Assembly: GCA_029572815.1 (NCBI GenBank)
Contig: JAKPUQ010000150.1
Coordinates: 1-54,434, forward strand
Length of the DNA stretch: 54,434 nucleotides
Direction: 5' to 3'
From: Bacillota bacterium
Lineage (GTDB): Bacteria > Bacillota > Clostridia > Oscillospirales > Ruminococcaceae
Shown: positions 8,098 to 18,283 of the stretch, one piece after another
Position numbering within the stretch: position 1 is the first letter of the stretch
Layout of the letters: each line of letters opens with the position of its first letter
Position numbers and translations under genes: made by a program
The notes under the pieces: model-generated
What the model was told of the DNA's origin: nothing
What the model saw: only the letters and a program-made list of their open reading frames with translations
Database searches by the model: none

Positions 8098-10666
8098 TCA
8101 GCCCAGAGTGCTTACCCTGCCTATGAGGAACTCCTGTATCATCAGGGCGTCATTGGATGTGATACCCGCCGATGCCTTGTCAACGTCGCCGTTGAGGCTG
8201 CCCTGCTGAGTGAGGTGCTTCTCGTCTGTGCCCTGTGTGCCGTACTTGTCGGGGTTTGAGATAGCCTGCATGATAAGGATAGCGTCTGAGAGATCTACCT
8301 TGCCGTCGCAGTTTGCGTCGCCTGTAACATGGTCATCTTCTGTGAGCTTTCCGATGTTCTGAGGGAAGCTCTTATAGCTCTTTATTGTCTCAACATAGCT
8401 CATAACAGGAGCAGTATCATACCTGCCCATGTAGCCTGTATATTCCAGACCCTTATCGCTGTAAAACTTCTCCATGTTGTTGTCGAAGACCTCAAAGTAC
8501 TGAGCACCGCGGTGAGCAGTATAGTAGTCGTCCATAGCCTTGAACATATCCTTTTCTTCCTCATACTGTGCCTCAAGCTCGCTGAGGATATACATCATCA
8601 TACAGTCAGACTCAAGGGTGTCGCAGCTTATGCCGTTGTGGTTGAAGTCGTAGTTGGTATTGAAGTTTTCGCGTACTTCCTCGGGAACGTCGAGGACGAT
8701 GTTCAGCTCGGGATGACGTCTTATCATAGAGCCGATGTAGCTTGTGTCATAGGGAGTGAATGCCTCATATCCCAGATTGAAAAGCAGATTATAGTCCGCA
8801 GCATCTATCTTGCCGCTGAGGTCGATGTCGGGCTCGGGGGAGAACGCCTGTCTTCACGTCCTTGTAATACTGAGGGAAGGCTGCGTCTATCTCGTCCTGT
8901 GAGAACCAGTAGCCCTCGGGTGCTGCGATAGTGTTATTTGCGGCTGAGGGACCGTACTGGATGGCGAAGTTCTCATAATAGCCCAGGGTCTGGAAGAACC
9001 TGCCCTGGAAGCCGTGCATAACGCGGTAACAGGTATAACCCTTGTCAACATAGTACATCGGGTCGAAGTATTTGCTATCCGCTTCATTATAGGTCAGATA
9101 GTACTCGGCAAGATACTGCACGATGTCTTCGTTGTCAATATCACAGTAATTTGCCAGAGTATCGCATAATGTGAATGCCCTGCCCCAGTCCTCTGCTGAT
9201 ACAGAAGGATTGATCTCAGCCATATGTTCGCTGTAATAATCCACGCTTGTCTGATAGAGCAGGCTGTAAAAATAGGTGTAATTCTCGCTGTTGCTGCGGA
9301 GATTTGCATAGAATGCGGTAAGTCCCACATCGTCCATATCAAATGTGCCGTCGGCATTTACGTCGGGATCAACACGACCATCCTCGATGAACTGCTTTAC
9401 GAATGCGCGGTCTTCGCCCGTATAGTGAGCATGGCGTCTCACGTCTTTGATGAATTCATGCATCAGCGACTTTCTCACGCCCCGAAGATGACCCAGACCG
9501 TACTCTATGTTATCGCGATTCTCTGAGGGGATATTTTCCGCGACGGATTTGTCAACGAGCCTGTAATTCTCGCCGTCGTCGGTTATTGAGAACTCTGTCC
9601 TCTGGAAATCCCACATACTGAGCAGATCGCCGTCATGTCTTATAATGTCATAGGACATAGGATCACCGTAATCATCGGGGCAGTTGTCGATATAGAAATT
9701 AGTATCCATAAATTCCGGCTGCGGCGGTGCAACATACTCAAAATAGTAATCTATCAGTTCATCGTGACCGAGGCGATGTTTTTCGGTAAAGCTTTTTTCC
9801 TCACCTGTTTCGCTGTCGATATAGGTGTAGTCCAGCGTTGTATCAGCTGGTATCGCCTTATACTTTTCCCAGATATAATCGGGAACGGTGCAGCGTGGGA
9901 TAGCTGCGTTTCTCTCATCGGCTTCACGTATTTCAGCGCGGTAGTATGCGTATACATCAAATATATCAAACTTTCCGTCACAGTTAAAGTCAATGTCAAC
10001 GTCATATCTCTCTATGAACGTCTTTGCGTTCATGGCTACACTGAGATTTTCATTTTTAGGCACAAAGGTCTGAGCCCCTGCCTGAGCGTTTACTGCTGCC
10101 GCATTTGATAGCGTGAGCAGCGAAGCAAAAAGTGCTGCGTATTTTTTCATAATAGTACTCCCTTCAATTATATATTCATCTTCTTTTGCAGGAGCTCCGG
10201 TGACCGTGGGCTCTCCTGCTTCAATGTCCCTGCCGCCTGCTGCCGCTGAAGTAACTGCGGGAACTTTTCCCGTAATGGCAGCCTTGCCTGTGACAAGGGC
10301 AGTGGTGATAGTGTTGTTTGCTGACTGCAAGGCGGTGGTCTGAGTATTGATCACTGTCTGAGTGGCTGTAGAAACTGCCGCGGTAACTGTGCTGCCGCCG
10401 CTGACCGCTGATGTGGTCACGGGGGTTACGTCTCCCCCTGAAGCCGTAGTGGCTTCGATGACGATGCCGCTGTCAGGAAAAATGGTTTTCTTCCCTATAT
10501 CTGCACCGCTGAAGTATCCCGATGCGCCTACTGTGATGAGCAGCGCAGCGGCAGAAGCGGCAAAGGCATAGAAACGGTGTACCACAGGTCTGCTTCTGCG
10601 GTCAGCCTCCTCGATGAGGTCATCATCTATATTGTTTATTCCCCTGTAAAGCTTCAGATCACTCAT
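8098..10666 (-). CDS. Membrane anti-sigma/multi-EF-hand dockerin protein 2 (frame interrupted)
   Basis: Paralog of the gene at 209-2756 and laid out the same way. It begins MSDLKLYRGINNIDDDLIEEAD, has a membrane segment at about 34-53, a Thr/Ala-rich linker, and at residue 173 a Met opening a second signal peptide (MKKYAALFASLLTLSNAAAVNA). Ca-loop motifs follow (VDIDFNCDGKFDIFD, DPDVNADGTFDMDD, EPDIDLSGKIDAADY, NYDFNHNGISCD), then a C-terminal dockerin (GDANCDGKVDLSDAILIMQ with a second loop ending NDALMIQEFLIG). One extra C in the run at 8836-8840 breaks the frame after GVLP; removing it restores EPDIDLSGK and gives about 855 residues. The start overlaps the sigma stop by 8 bases. No catalytic motif was found. 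Confidence 0.82.
10148..10167 (-). promoter_or_regulatory. Internal ribosome binding site and start (copy 2)
   Basis: GAAGGGAGT lies 7 bases before an in-frame ATG beginning at base 10150, which is residue 173 of the long ORF. The ATG opens a signal peptide. The arrangement equals that at 2240 and 12650. Confidence 0.65.
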
Positions 10667-11219
10667 CTATATACCCCTCCTTCTGCAGATATGCCTTTAG
10701 TTTTTTTCTTATCCTGAAAAGATATGTAGCGACCGTATTTGCATTCATATCAAAATATGCCGCTATGTCCTCAATGCTTTCGGAATACCAGTAGCGCCTG
10801 ACGAACACCTTGCGGTATTTTTCGGGCTGAGCCCTCAGGAAGCTGCTTATGATCTTTCCCAGCTGTTCGTCGGAGAGTCTGTCCTCAAGACTTTTTCCGT
10901 CGGACACACATTCTGACAGCTCATCAAGTGATACCGAAAATTCCTTGTTCCGTTTTGCAGCGGTATTATATCTCTGGCGGTCAAGCGCACAGTTTTTTAC
11001 AAGCTTGCATAGATAATTTTTAAGATTGTCAGGTCTTTTGGGCGGGATAGAGCTCCAGACGTCCATATAGGCAGAGTTCACGCATTCCTCCCGATCCTCT
11101 TTCTGTGAGAGGATATTTCCTGCGACATAGAAGCACAGCGTTTCATAGCTGTTTTTCAGTTCCTCAACTGCCTGCTCGTCTCTTTCCCAAAGCAGTTTTA
11201 TGATCGACGCGTCATCCAA
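10659..11219 (-). CDS. ECF-type RNA polymerase sigma factor 2
   Basis: A 186-residue ECF sigma factor very similar to the one at 2749-3309. Region 2 includes CVNSAYMDVWSSIPP and NYLCKLVKNCALDRQ; region 4 includes YRKVFVRRYWYSESIEDIAAYFDMNANTV. The TTG start at 11219 follows AAAGGAGG. It ends in YIDE and overlaps the anti-sigma/dockerin gene by 8 bases. Substitutions in the region 4 helix (NSRT in copy 1, NANT here) are few, so the two factors may share promoters. Confidence 0.9.
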   Translation of the reverse strand: MDDASIIKLLWERDEQAVEELKNSYETLCFYVAGNILSQKEDREECVNSAYMDVWSSIPPKRPDNLKNYLCKLVKNCALDRQRYNTAAKRNKEFSVSLDELSECVSDGKSLEDRLSDEQLGKIISSFLRAQPEKYRKVFVRRYWYSESIEDIAAYFDMNANTVATYLFRIRKKLKAYLQKEGYIDE

Positions 11220-11257
11220 AGGTACAGCCTCCTTTCGTGAGGTCCTCTGTATATAAA

Positions 11258-11283
11258 GACGTTACAGCGGACCGTAGATTTCA
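11258..11283 (-). promoter_or_regulatory. ECF-type promoter of sigma gene 2
   Basis: On the minus strand TGAAAT, 16 bases, CGTCTTTATA. The -10 and the 40 bases after it match those of sigma gene 1, while the spacer differs, which points to selection on the two boxes. Confidence 0.72.
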
Positions 11284-11448
11284 CTTTTCCGGAAAAAATT
11301 TTTTGCGGCGGTGATGAATATATAATATAAGGAAAAGCGTGCCGCAGCGACACGCCTTTTTCTGTCACTTCTGTAAATATTGTATCATATTGCAGGCGGC
11401 AAATCAAGGGATGTGGCTCTGTGCCGTTAAAAAACCTCTCTGTGCTCC

Positions 11449-11478
11449 TTGACGGGGTGATGTCATGGATAGTATAAT
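11449..11478 (+). promoter_or_regulatory. Sigma-A promoter of sigma gene 3
   Basis: TTGACG, 18 bases, TATAAT, about 110 bases before the start codon. Confidence 0.65.
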
Positions 11479-11586
11479 ATAGGTATAAAAAGATCGGGAA
11501 AAACTTTTTGAAAAGTGCTGCGACATTTGCAGCCTTTCCTTCGTATAAATAACAAATGGAAATATTTCCTGCCGAAAGGAGGAAAA

Positions 11587-12141
11587 ATGGAAAACGGTAT
11601 AAGTAGCTACAGCCGTTTCCTCTCAGGAGATAAGGATGCAATAGATGAAATAATCCGCGATTACAAGGACGGTCTTGTCTATTTCCTGTACAGTATGATC
11701 GGTGATATGGGCATGGCAGAGGAAGCCGCCATAGATACCTTCGTAAAGCTGTATGTGGACAAGCCAAAATTCAAAGGCAAATGCAGCTTCAAAACGTGGC
11801 TTTACACTATCGGGAGAAACAAGGCATTTGACATAAAACGAAAACTATCCAGATTTAATTCCGTCTCACTCGACACCGCATATGACATCTCCGATGAGGA
11901 AAATATTGAAGAAAAGGTCATAGATGATGAGAAGCGTTCAGACCTGCGCAGACTCATCTCAAAACTCAAACCCGAATATAGTCAGGTACTGTATCTCGTA
12001 TTTTTCGAGGACTTTAAAAATGACGAAGCGGCTGAGATAATGAACAAGAACAGCAAACAGATCAGGGATCTGCTGTACAGGGCTAAAAATGCTCTGAAAA
12101 AAGAAATAGAAAAGGAGGGGGCAGTGTTCTATGGATTATAA
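11587..12141 (+). CDS. ECF-type RNA polymerase sigma factor 3
   Basis: A 184-residue sigma factor of a different subgroup from the other two. Region 2 is AEEAAIDTFVKLYVDK with KTWLYTIGRNKAFDIKRK; region 4 is YSQVLYLVFFEDFKNDEAAEIMNKNSKQIRDLLYRAKNAL. I use the ATG at 11587, preceded by AAAGGAGGAAAA, rather than upstream in-frame codons. The stop lies 11 bases inside the next gene, so the pair is translationally coupled. The downstream partner has the same anti-sigma/dockerin layout as the other two systems. Confidence 0.9.
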   Translation: MENGISSYSRFLSGDKDAIDEIIRDYKDGLVYFLYSMIGDMGMAEEAAIDTFVKLYVDKPKFKGKCSFKTWLYTIGRNKAFDIKRKLSRFNSVSLDTAYDISDEENIEEKVIDDEKRSDLRRLISKLKPEYSQVLYLVFFEDFKNDEAAEIMNKNSKQIRDLLYRAKNALKKEIEKEGAVFYGL

Positions 12142-14782
12142 GACCATGGCTGAGATCGTCAAATCACGCGGCGATAAGATCTTAGAGGAAAGACGTATCC
12201 GCAGGATCCGCATAAGAAGGATCACTTCAGGCACAGCGGCACTGTGTGCTGCTGCGGTGATCGGCTTCGGAATATGGCACAGCAATACTGCAAAAGATCC
12301 TTCCTCGGTACAGTTCGGCATAGACACCACAGTTACTGCAGCGGTAAATACCACTGCTGTTTCAGCAACTGAGAATACCACCACTGTATCAACAGCGGAG
12401 AGCACTTCCGCTGTCACATCTGCCTCACGATATAATACTACAGCAGTCACCACAAGATCAGCTGTTGCTGCAAATGATAGTTACGCGGCAATAAAAACAT
12501 CATCAGCAGCAGATCACACAGCTGCTCCCCGTACCGCGGCACTTAGTACGGCAGGGCAGCTCATCACTCAGACCACGACCGCTTCTGTCACAGTACCCGT
12601 CACTACCACCACGGAACTTTTTATGGAAACACACAGGAGGGTATATTACATGAATAAATTAACAGCAGGATTTGCTGCAATGCTCGTAGGTGCAACAGCT
12701 GTGCCTAAGCCCGTCGCAGCAGTAAATGACACAGGCATGAAAAAGATCCCCTTTGAGATCATGAGCGTGCAGTACGATATAAACGATTTTGACTTTTTAA
12801 AATGGCACAATGACGAGAGCCTCATCGACATCGACAAGAACGGCAAATTCGATGAACACGATATTTACCTTCTCTATCGCATTGAGCAGGGAGACACGAC
12901 TCTCAAATCAGACCACATCGTTCCCGATCCCGATGATGAGCAGTTCAATTCGGGCAGACTCATTCAGTACTTCACCTGCTACTATAATGTGGACAGAGAC
13001 ATTCTCTCACCCGATCACTATGCAGCTGACAGAACCAAGTACGTTGACGAACAGTATCTGAACGATGAGGACGCAATTGCTGCCGACAAGCAGTACCGTC
13101 AGGACTTCGCCGACCTGTTCAGGGAGCGCACTGAGGATTTCAGCGGACTCTATGATGTGTTCACAGCCGTAATGGACGAAAAGAAACCCGATGTGGACGT
13201 TGACGGCAGCGGTACCTTTGATATGTGCGACGTCATGGACATCTGGTACTTCAGCAAGCTCTTTAACGAGCCCCCTGTCACATACGCAGATATGGACAGT
13301 GAAAACCTCACCTTTGAGGACAGGCTGAAAGTATATGACGAGCTGACACAGGATCATCTTCCCTGCGATTCCGAGGAGAAGTGCATTGACCTTTACAGAA
13401 CTCTCGGCGACGATTTCCTGGTAGTGCCCATATTCTCGGACTACCTTATAAAGTATTATTTTGAGAACAACGAGTTCCTGCCCGAGTATTCCGATAGGAA
13501 CTACTATGAATACCTGTGGCGCTCAGGCTACACTTATCCCGATGGATATTTCCTGAAAAAGGAACAGGATCTCCTCAGCTCCTTCCAGAGCACCATACAG
13601 GACATTGAGTGGAAAATGGGACTTCCCAGCTCCGATGTAAGAGCTGATGTCGATATGACGCACATAGACAGGGATTATGAGATCTACAAGAAGAAGGTCG
13701 AGGAAGGTCTCCTCCCCGAGCCCGATATGAACGGTGACGGAAGGATAACCATTGTGGACTACTATGCCTGCGACGAATTATACAACAACAGGTATGAGCC
13801 CAATCCCAAATTCACTCAGGAAGACCTGGAGCATTACCGCTTCAACTTCGATATCAACGGCAACGGTATCAGCGGTGACGCCGCAGACTGCAGCATCGCT
13901 CAGTTATATATCTGCGAGCAGACCGGCATGAAGACAAAGCGTGAAAAGGAATACGAGAACTTCAGAGCCGCCTGGGTAAACGGTGAGGTCTCCAATTATC
14001 CCTGGCCTGGCACTAACTGCCTTGAGGGTACAAGATACCCCCTGAATGACCCCGATGACCTGTTCAGCCTCTGCTACAATTATGTGTACGCTTTCACATA
14101 TCCCGACAGCAAGGAGCTTACAGTCAGGTTATCGGACTACTACACAAGCGTGGAAGCAGGTCTGAGGGCTGCTCCCGATGTTGACATGAATGGGGTAATT
14201 GATGCCAACGATTATATATGCGCAGAGAACACTCTCTACTCTCAGACTCATACCAATGAGGACCTCCACACCGTTTCAGATGAGATAATGGACAACTACA
14301 TCGCCAACTTCGATCTGGACGGAAGCGGCGTCAGCGGTGACGCAATGGATACTCTGCTGGTGCTTGAGTATGTATCAAGAAAATGTGATATAGATAAGAT
14401 AGATCTTGAGGAAATGGCAATGAATGCCCGCGGACAGTACACAGAAAAACAGAGTACTCCCACAGGCACAACAACAGCCCCCGTTCCTTACAGCACTGTT
14501 CCCACAACAACTACCGCAGTTGCACTTCCGGCAGCTGCACCTAAATCGGAGAAAACAGGCGACGCCAACTGCGACAGCGGCGTTGATCTCTCCGACGCTA
14601 TCCTCGTAATGCAGGCACTTGCAAACCCTGACAAATACGAGGTCGAGGGCTATTCAAAGAGCCACATCACCAAGCAGGGCAAGATAAACGCCGATGTTGA
14701 CAAGTCCACCGGCGGACTCACTGCAAACGATGCCCTGTGCATTCAGGAGTTCCTTCTCGGCAAGACTACCTCTTTAGGCTGA
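12131..14782 (+). CDS. Membrane anti-sigma/multi-EF-hand dockerin protein 3 (intact)
   Basis: This 883-residue ORF is uninterrupted and so is the best guide to the family. Residues 1-32 are a basic cytoplasmic tail rich in Arg, 33-50 a membrane segment, 55-165 a Thr/Ser/Ala-rich linker. Met174 starts a second signal peptide (MNKLTAGFAAMLVGATAVP). Six Ca-loop motifs follow, including DIDKNGKFDEHD, DVDVDGSGTFDMCD, EPDMNGDGRITIVDY, NFDINGNGISGD, APDVDMNGVIDAND and NFDLDGSGVSGD. After a second Thr/Pro linker comes a dockerin (GDANCDSGVDLSDAILVMQ, second half NDALCIQEFLLG). The ribosome binding site GGAGGGGG lies within the sigma gene end. No enzyme domain is recognised. Function as anti-sigma sensor is inferred. 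Confidence 0.85.
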   Translation: MDYKTMAEIVKSRGDKILEERRIRRIRIRRITSGTAALCAAAVIGFGIWHSNTAKDPSSVQFGIDTTVTAAVNTTAVSATENTTTVSTAESTSAVTSASRYNTTAVTTRSAVAANDSYAAIKTSSAADHTAAPRTAALSTAGQLITQTTTASVTVPVTTTTELFMETHRRVYYMNKLTAGFAAMLVGATAVPKPVAAVNDTGMKKIPFEIMSVQYDINDFDFLKWHNDESLIDIDKNGKFDEHDIYLLYRIEQGDTTLKSDHIVPDPDDEQFNSGRLIQYFTCYYNVDRDILSPDHYAADRTKYVDEQYLNDEDAIAADKQYRQDFADLFRERTEDFSGLYDVFTAVMDEKKPDVDVDGSGTFDMCDVMDIWYFSKLFNEPPVTYADMDSENLTFEDRLKVYDELTQDHLPCDSEEKCIDLYRTLGDDFLVVPIFSDYLIKYYFENNEFLPEYSDRNYYEYLWRSGYTYPDGYFLKKEQDLLSSFQSTIQDIEWKMGLPSSDVRADVDMTHIDRDYEIYKKKVEEGLLPEPDMNGDGRITIVDYYACDELYNNRYEPNPKFTQEDLEHYRFNFDINGNGISGDAADCSIAQLYICEQTGMKTKREKEYENFRAAWVNGEVSNYPWPGTNCLEGTRYPLNDPDDLFSLCYNYVYAFTYPDSKELTVRLSDYYTSVEAGLRAAPDVDMNGVIDANDYICAENTLYSQTHTNEDLHTVSDEIMDNYIANFDLDGSGVSGDAMDTLLVLEYVSRKCDIDKIDLEEMAMNARGQYTEKQSTPTGTTTAPVPYSTVPTTTTAVALPAAAPKSEKTGDANCDSGVDLSDAILVMQALANPDKYEVEGYSKSHITKQGKINADVDKSTGGLTANDALCIQEFLLGKTTSLG
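12633..12652 (+). promoter_or_regulatory. Internal ribosome binding site and start (copy 3)
   Basis: AGGAGGG lies 9 bases before an in-frame ATG at 12650, residue 174 of the long ORF. It opens a signal peptide. This is the strongest Shine-Dalgarno of the three internal starts and lies in the one copy with an intact frame. Confidence 0.7.
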
Positions 14783-14828
14783 GATCTCCTTAATAATCAA
14801 ATGTTTCATAGTTAATACCCACTTGATA

Positions 14829-14862
14829 ACGCCCCGGAGAAGCATCTCCGGGGCGTTTTTTT
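14829..14862 (+). terminator. Strong intrinsic terminator
   Basis: A 12-bp stem (ACGCCCCGGAGA with TCTCCGGGGCGT, loop AGCA) is followed by seven T residues, after the anti-sigma/dockerin gene 3. Confidence 0.95.
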
Positions 14863-14933
14863 ACTCTCCTCATTTATGGTAAAAAAATGCCAGCAACTCA
14901 GTCATTTCGTCCACTTTATCGGCGATATATGGG

Positions 14934-14963
14934 TTGACTTTTGTGCTAAAATGACAGTATAAT
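14934..14963 (+). promoter_or_regulatory. Sigma-A promoter of the GH127-like gene
   Basis: TTGACT, 18 bases, TATAAT, about 60 bases before the start codon. Confidence 0.7.
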
Positions 14964-15021
14964 GATATTATACAAAAAATAAAGTGGTATTTTACCAAAA
15001 CTTTATTCAGGGGGAATTAAA

Positions 15022-18000
15022 ATGAAAAACAACTTGATCCGCAGACTGGTATCGGTCTGCTCTGCCGCAGCAGTGGTGTGCACTGCCGGCAGCAGCCTTC
15101 CCGTCAGCAGCCTCGGTGCTAACGCTGCTCAGGTGGATATAGAGGACTTCTCTATATCCGACGTCAGAATGACCGATGACTACTGCACCAACGCCTTCGA
15201 CAAGGAAATGGACTATCTCATGTCCTTCGACACGGAGAAGCTCCTTGCAGGCTTCCGCGACAACGCTGGTCTCAGCACCAACGGCGCCACACGCTACGGC
15301 GGCTGGGAAAACACCAACATCGCAGGCCACTGCGTGGGACACTATCTCACCGCTCTGGCTCAGGCTTATCAGAATCCCAACATCACCTCACAGCAGAAGG
15401 ACGCACTGTACAAGCGTATCACCACCCTCATCGACGGCATGAAGACCTGCCAGCAGCACCCGCGCGGCAAGACAGGCTTCCTGTGGGCGGCTCCCGTACC
15501 CTCAGACGGCAACGTGGAGAGACAGTTCGACCGCGTTGAGGTGGGCAAGGCAAATATCTTCGATGACGCCTGGGTACCGTGGTACACCATGCACAAGCTC
15601 ATTGCAGGCATCGTTGACGTCTACAACGCCACGGGCTATGCTCCCGCAAAGGAGGTAGGCTCCTCACTGGGCGACTGGGTCTACAACAGAGTGAGCAAGT
15701 GGAGCTCGCAGACAAGAAATACCGTCCTTTCTATCGAGTACGGCGGCATGAACGACTGTATGTATGACCTCTACGCCATAACAGGCAAGGACAATCACGC
15801 AGCTGCTGCCCATGTGTTCGATGAGGATGCCCTCTTCCAGAAGGTAGCTCAGGGCGGACGTGATGTGCTCAACAACCGCCACGCCAACACCACTATCCCC
15901 CAAGTTCATCGGCGCTCTCAAGCGTTATACCGTCCTTGACGGCAGGACCGTCAACGGTCAGCAGGTGGACGCCTCAGCCTATCTCAGATACGCAGAGGAT
16001 TTCTGGGACATGGTAACCACTCACCACACATACATCACAGGCGGCAACAGCGAATGGGAGCACTTCGGCAAGGACGATATCCTTGACGCTGAGCGCACCA
16101 ACTGCAACTGTGAGACCTGCAACTCTTACAATATGCTCAAGCTGTCCTGTGAGCTGTTCAAGATAACCCACGACAGCAAGTATATGGACTTCTATGAGAA
16201 TACCTACTACAACTCCATACTCTCCTCCCAGAACCCCGAGACAGGTATGACCACCTACTTCCAGCCTATGGCTACTGGATTTTTCAAGGTCTACAGCACA
16301 CGCTGGGACAAGTTCTGGTGCTGTACGGGAAGCGGCATGGAGAGCTTCACAAAGCTGGGGCGACACCATATATATACACGAGGATAACACCCTCTACGTC
16401 AACTTCTACCAGAGCTCCATACTGGAATGGGCTGACAAGAACGTCACCATAACCCAGGAGAGCAATATCCCCGAGGGAACTTCCGCGAAGTTCACCGTAA
16501 GCGGCAGCGCCCCGCTGGACCTCAGGTTCCGTATCCCCGACTGGATAGACGGCACCATGGGCGTTACGGTCAACGGCAGCAGGTACAGCTACAAGACCGT
16601 GAACGGCTACGCCGATGTTGCGGGAGACTTCTCCGACGGCGACGTTATCGAGCTGACCGTTCCCTCAAAGGTAAGGGCTTATCCCCTCCCCGATGCTCCC
16701 GATGTATATGGCTTCAAGTACGGCCCCCTGGTACTCAGCGCAGAGCTGGGCAAGGAGGATATGAAGACCGACAGCACGGGTATGTGGGTAACTATCCCAA
16801 AGGAGAAAAAGGTTTCAAGCGAGACCATAAGGATATCAAAGCAGGGACAGTCCGTAACTTCCTTCATGGCTGAGATAAACGACCATCTGGTCCGCAGCGG
16901 CGACGGTCTCACCTTCACCCTCAACGATACCAATACAAAGCTGGTATTCACTCCTCATTACAAGCAGTATCAGCAGCGCTACGGCATCTACTGGAAGTTC
17001 GTACCCAACGGCACAGTGGTAGAGGAAAAACTGCCCCGCGCAAAGACTACCATCACCGATACGGTACAGCCGGGCTACGGTCAGTACGAAAGCGACCAGC
17101 TCCACGCAATGGTTGAGACAGGCACGGTAGGCGTCACCAATGACAGCACCTACCGCTATGTGGAAAAGGACGGCTGGTTCACCTACAGAATGGCAGTGGA
17201 CGAAAACGCTCCCCTGCTCCGTCTCCACATAAAGCTCCGCAAGGCTGACAACGGCAAGTCGCTGAGAGTCCGCGTTGGCGACGCTGTCCTCTGGGCAGGA
17301 ACTCTCTCCTACAGCGGCAATAAGGACGTTTATGACCTGCTGCTGACCGTTCCTCAGGACGTCCGTGACCGCTGCACCTACACCACAAGCGACGACGGCA
17401 CCGAGAGGAGCGTCCTTGACGTTACCTTCTCTCCCGATAAAGAAGGAGCAGGCTCCGCAAAGGTCTGCGACTTCATCTATATGGAGGCAGTTACTCCCGT
17501 ATACGAATACAACAATGACATCGCCTATTTCGTCGACTGCGGCGACCATAACTCAGGCACACTCACAGGCAGGGACAGACTTGGTATGTACAACAGCGTC
17601 ACCGAGCAGCTCTACGGCGAGGACGAGGTAAGCGGCAAAAAGTGGGGACTCATCGATGACTCCACCGACCAGTACAACGGCTCAACAAAGAGCGGCGGTC
17701 TCTACACTGCCAATACCTGGTGCGACGAGGCGAACACTGCTGACGGCGCAGACAAGTCCAACAGCTTCCGCTACACCAAGAACCAGTACGAGAACAATAT
17801 AGCCCGCCACCTGGACTACAGCTTTGAGCTCCCCAACGGCACCTATTCTGTGGAGATGTGCTTCTGTGACCCCTGGGGCTGTTCAAAGTCTCCTACAGTC
17901 TATGCAAACTACGGCAAGAGCTCCGAATCGGTCATCGTAAAGAACGCTCCCACCGACAAGACTGCCGTAAGCGGAGAAGCAAATGTCACCGACGGTGAGC

Positions 18001-18275
18001 TGACGGTGAACCTCCGCTCCGAGGACAAGGCTATAAACCTCTGCTACATCATTATCCGTCCCCTGGAGACAGAGGGCGCTTCCACAAAGGGCAGAAAGGG
18101 CGATATAAACCTTGATGGTGAGGTCAATGTGTCCGACGCAGTGCTCATGCAGAAGTATATCCTGGGCGGCTCCGCACTCACTGGCGAGCAGGCTTATGCA
18201 GCCGACATCGCTGCGGACGCAGTTCCCGACGTATTCGACATGACAGCGCTGAGAAAGCTGCTCATAGCAGGCTGA
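15022..18275 (+). CDS. Secreted GH127/GH146-like beta-L-arabinofuranosidase with dockerin (two frame breaks)
   Basis: Repaired length is about 1083 residues. A signal peptide (1-35) is followed by a DUF1680/GH127-type domain with GHCVGHYLTALA and WVPWYTMHKLIAGIVD. The family's metal-site residues are visible: Glu and Cys in NCETCNSYNMLKLS (about 363) and the Cys pair in FWCCTGSGMES (about 431). A beta-rich region and a malectin-like carbohydrate-binding domain (YFVDCGDHNSG to CYIIIRPL) follow, then a dockerin (GDINLDGEVNVSDAVLMQKYILG, second half VFDMTALRKLL). The likely role is removal of beta-L-arabinofuranosyl groups from arabinan, pectin or glycoproteins while bound to the cellulosome. 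Frame breaks are an extra C at 15897-15901 and an extra G at 16357-16360; each repair restores conserved sequence (TTIPKFIGALKRY and TKLGDTIYIHED). Start ATG follows GGGGGA. Confidence 0.85.
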
Positions 18276-18283
18276 TAAATACC

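Larger units (their letters stand above)
11220..11586. other. Divergent regulatory region between two sigma genes
   Basis: This gene-free stretch holds the ECF promoter of sigma gene 2 (11258-11283), a hairpin at 11338-11356 (GCGTG paired with CACGC) followed on the plus strand by CTTTTT, and the sigma-A promoter of sigma gene 3 (11449-11478). A possible second ECF-like -10 (CGTATAAA near 11540) lies just before sigma gene 3 but has no convincing -35. Confidence 0.65.
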
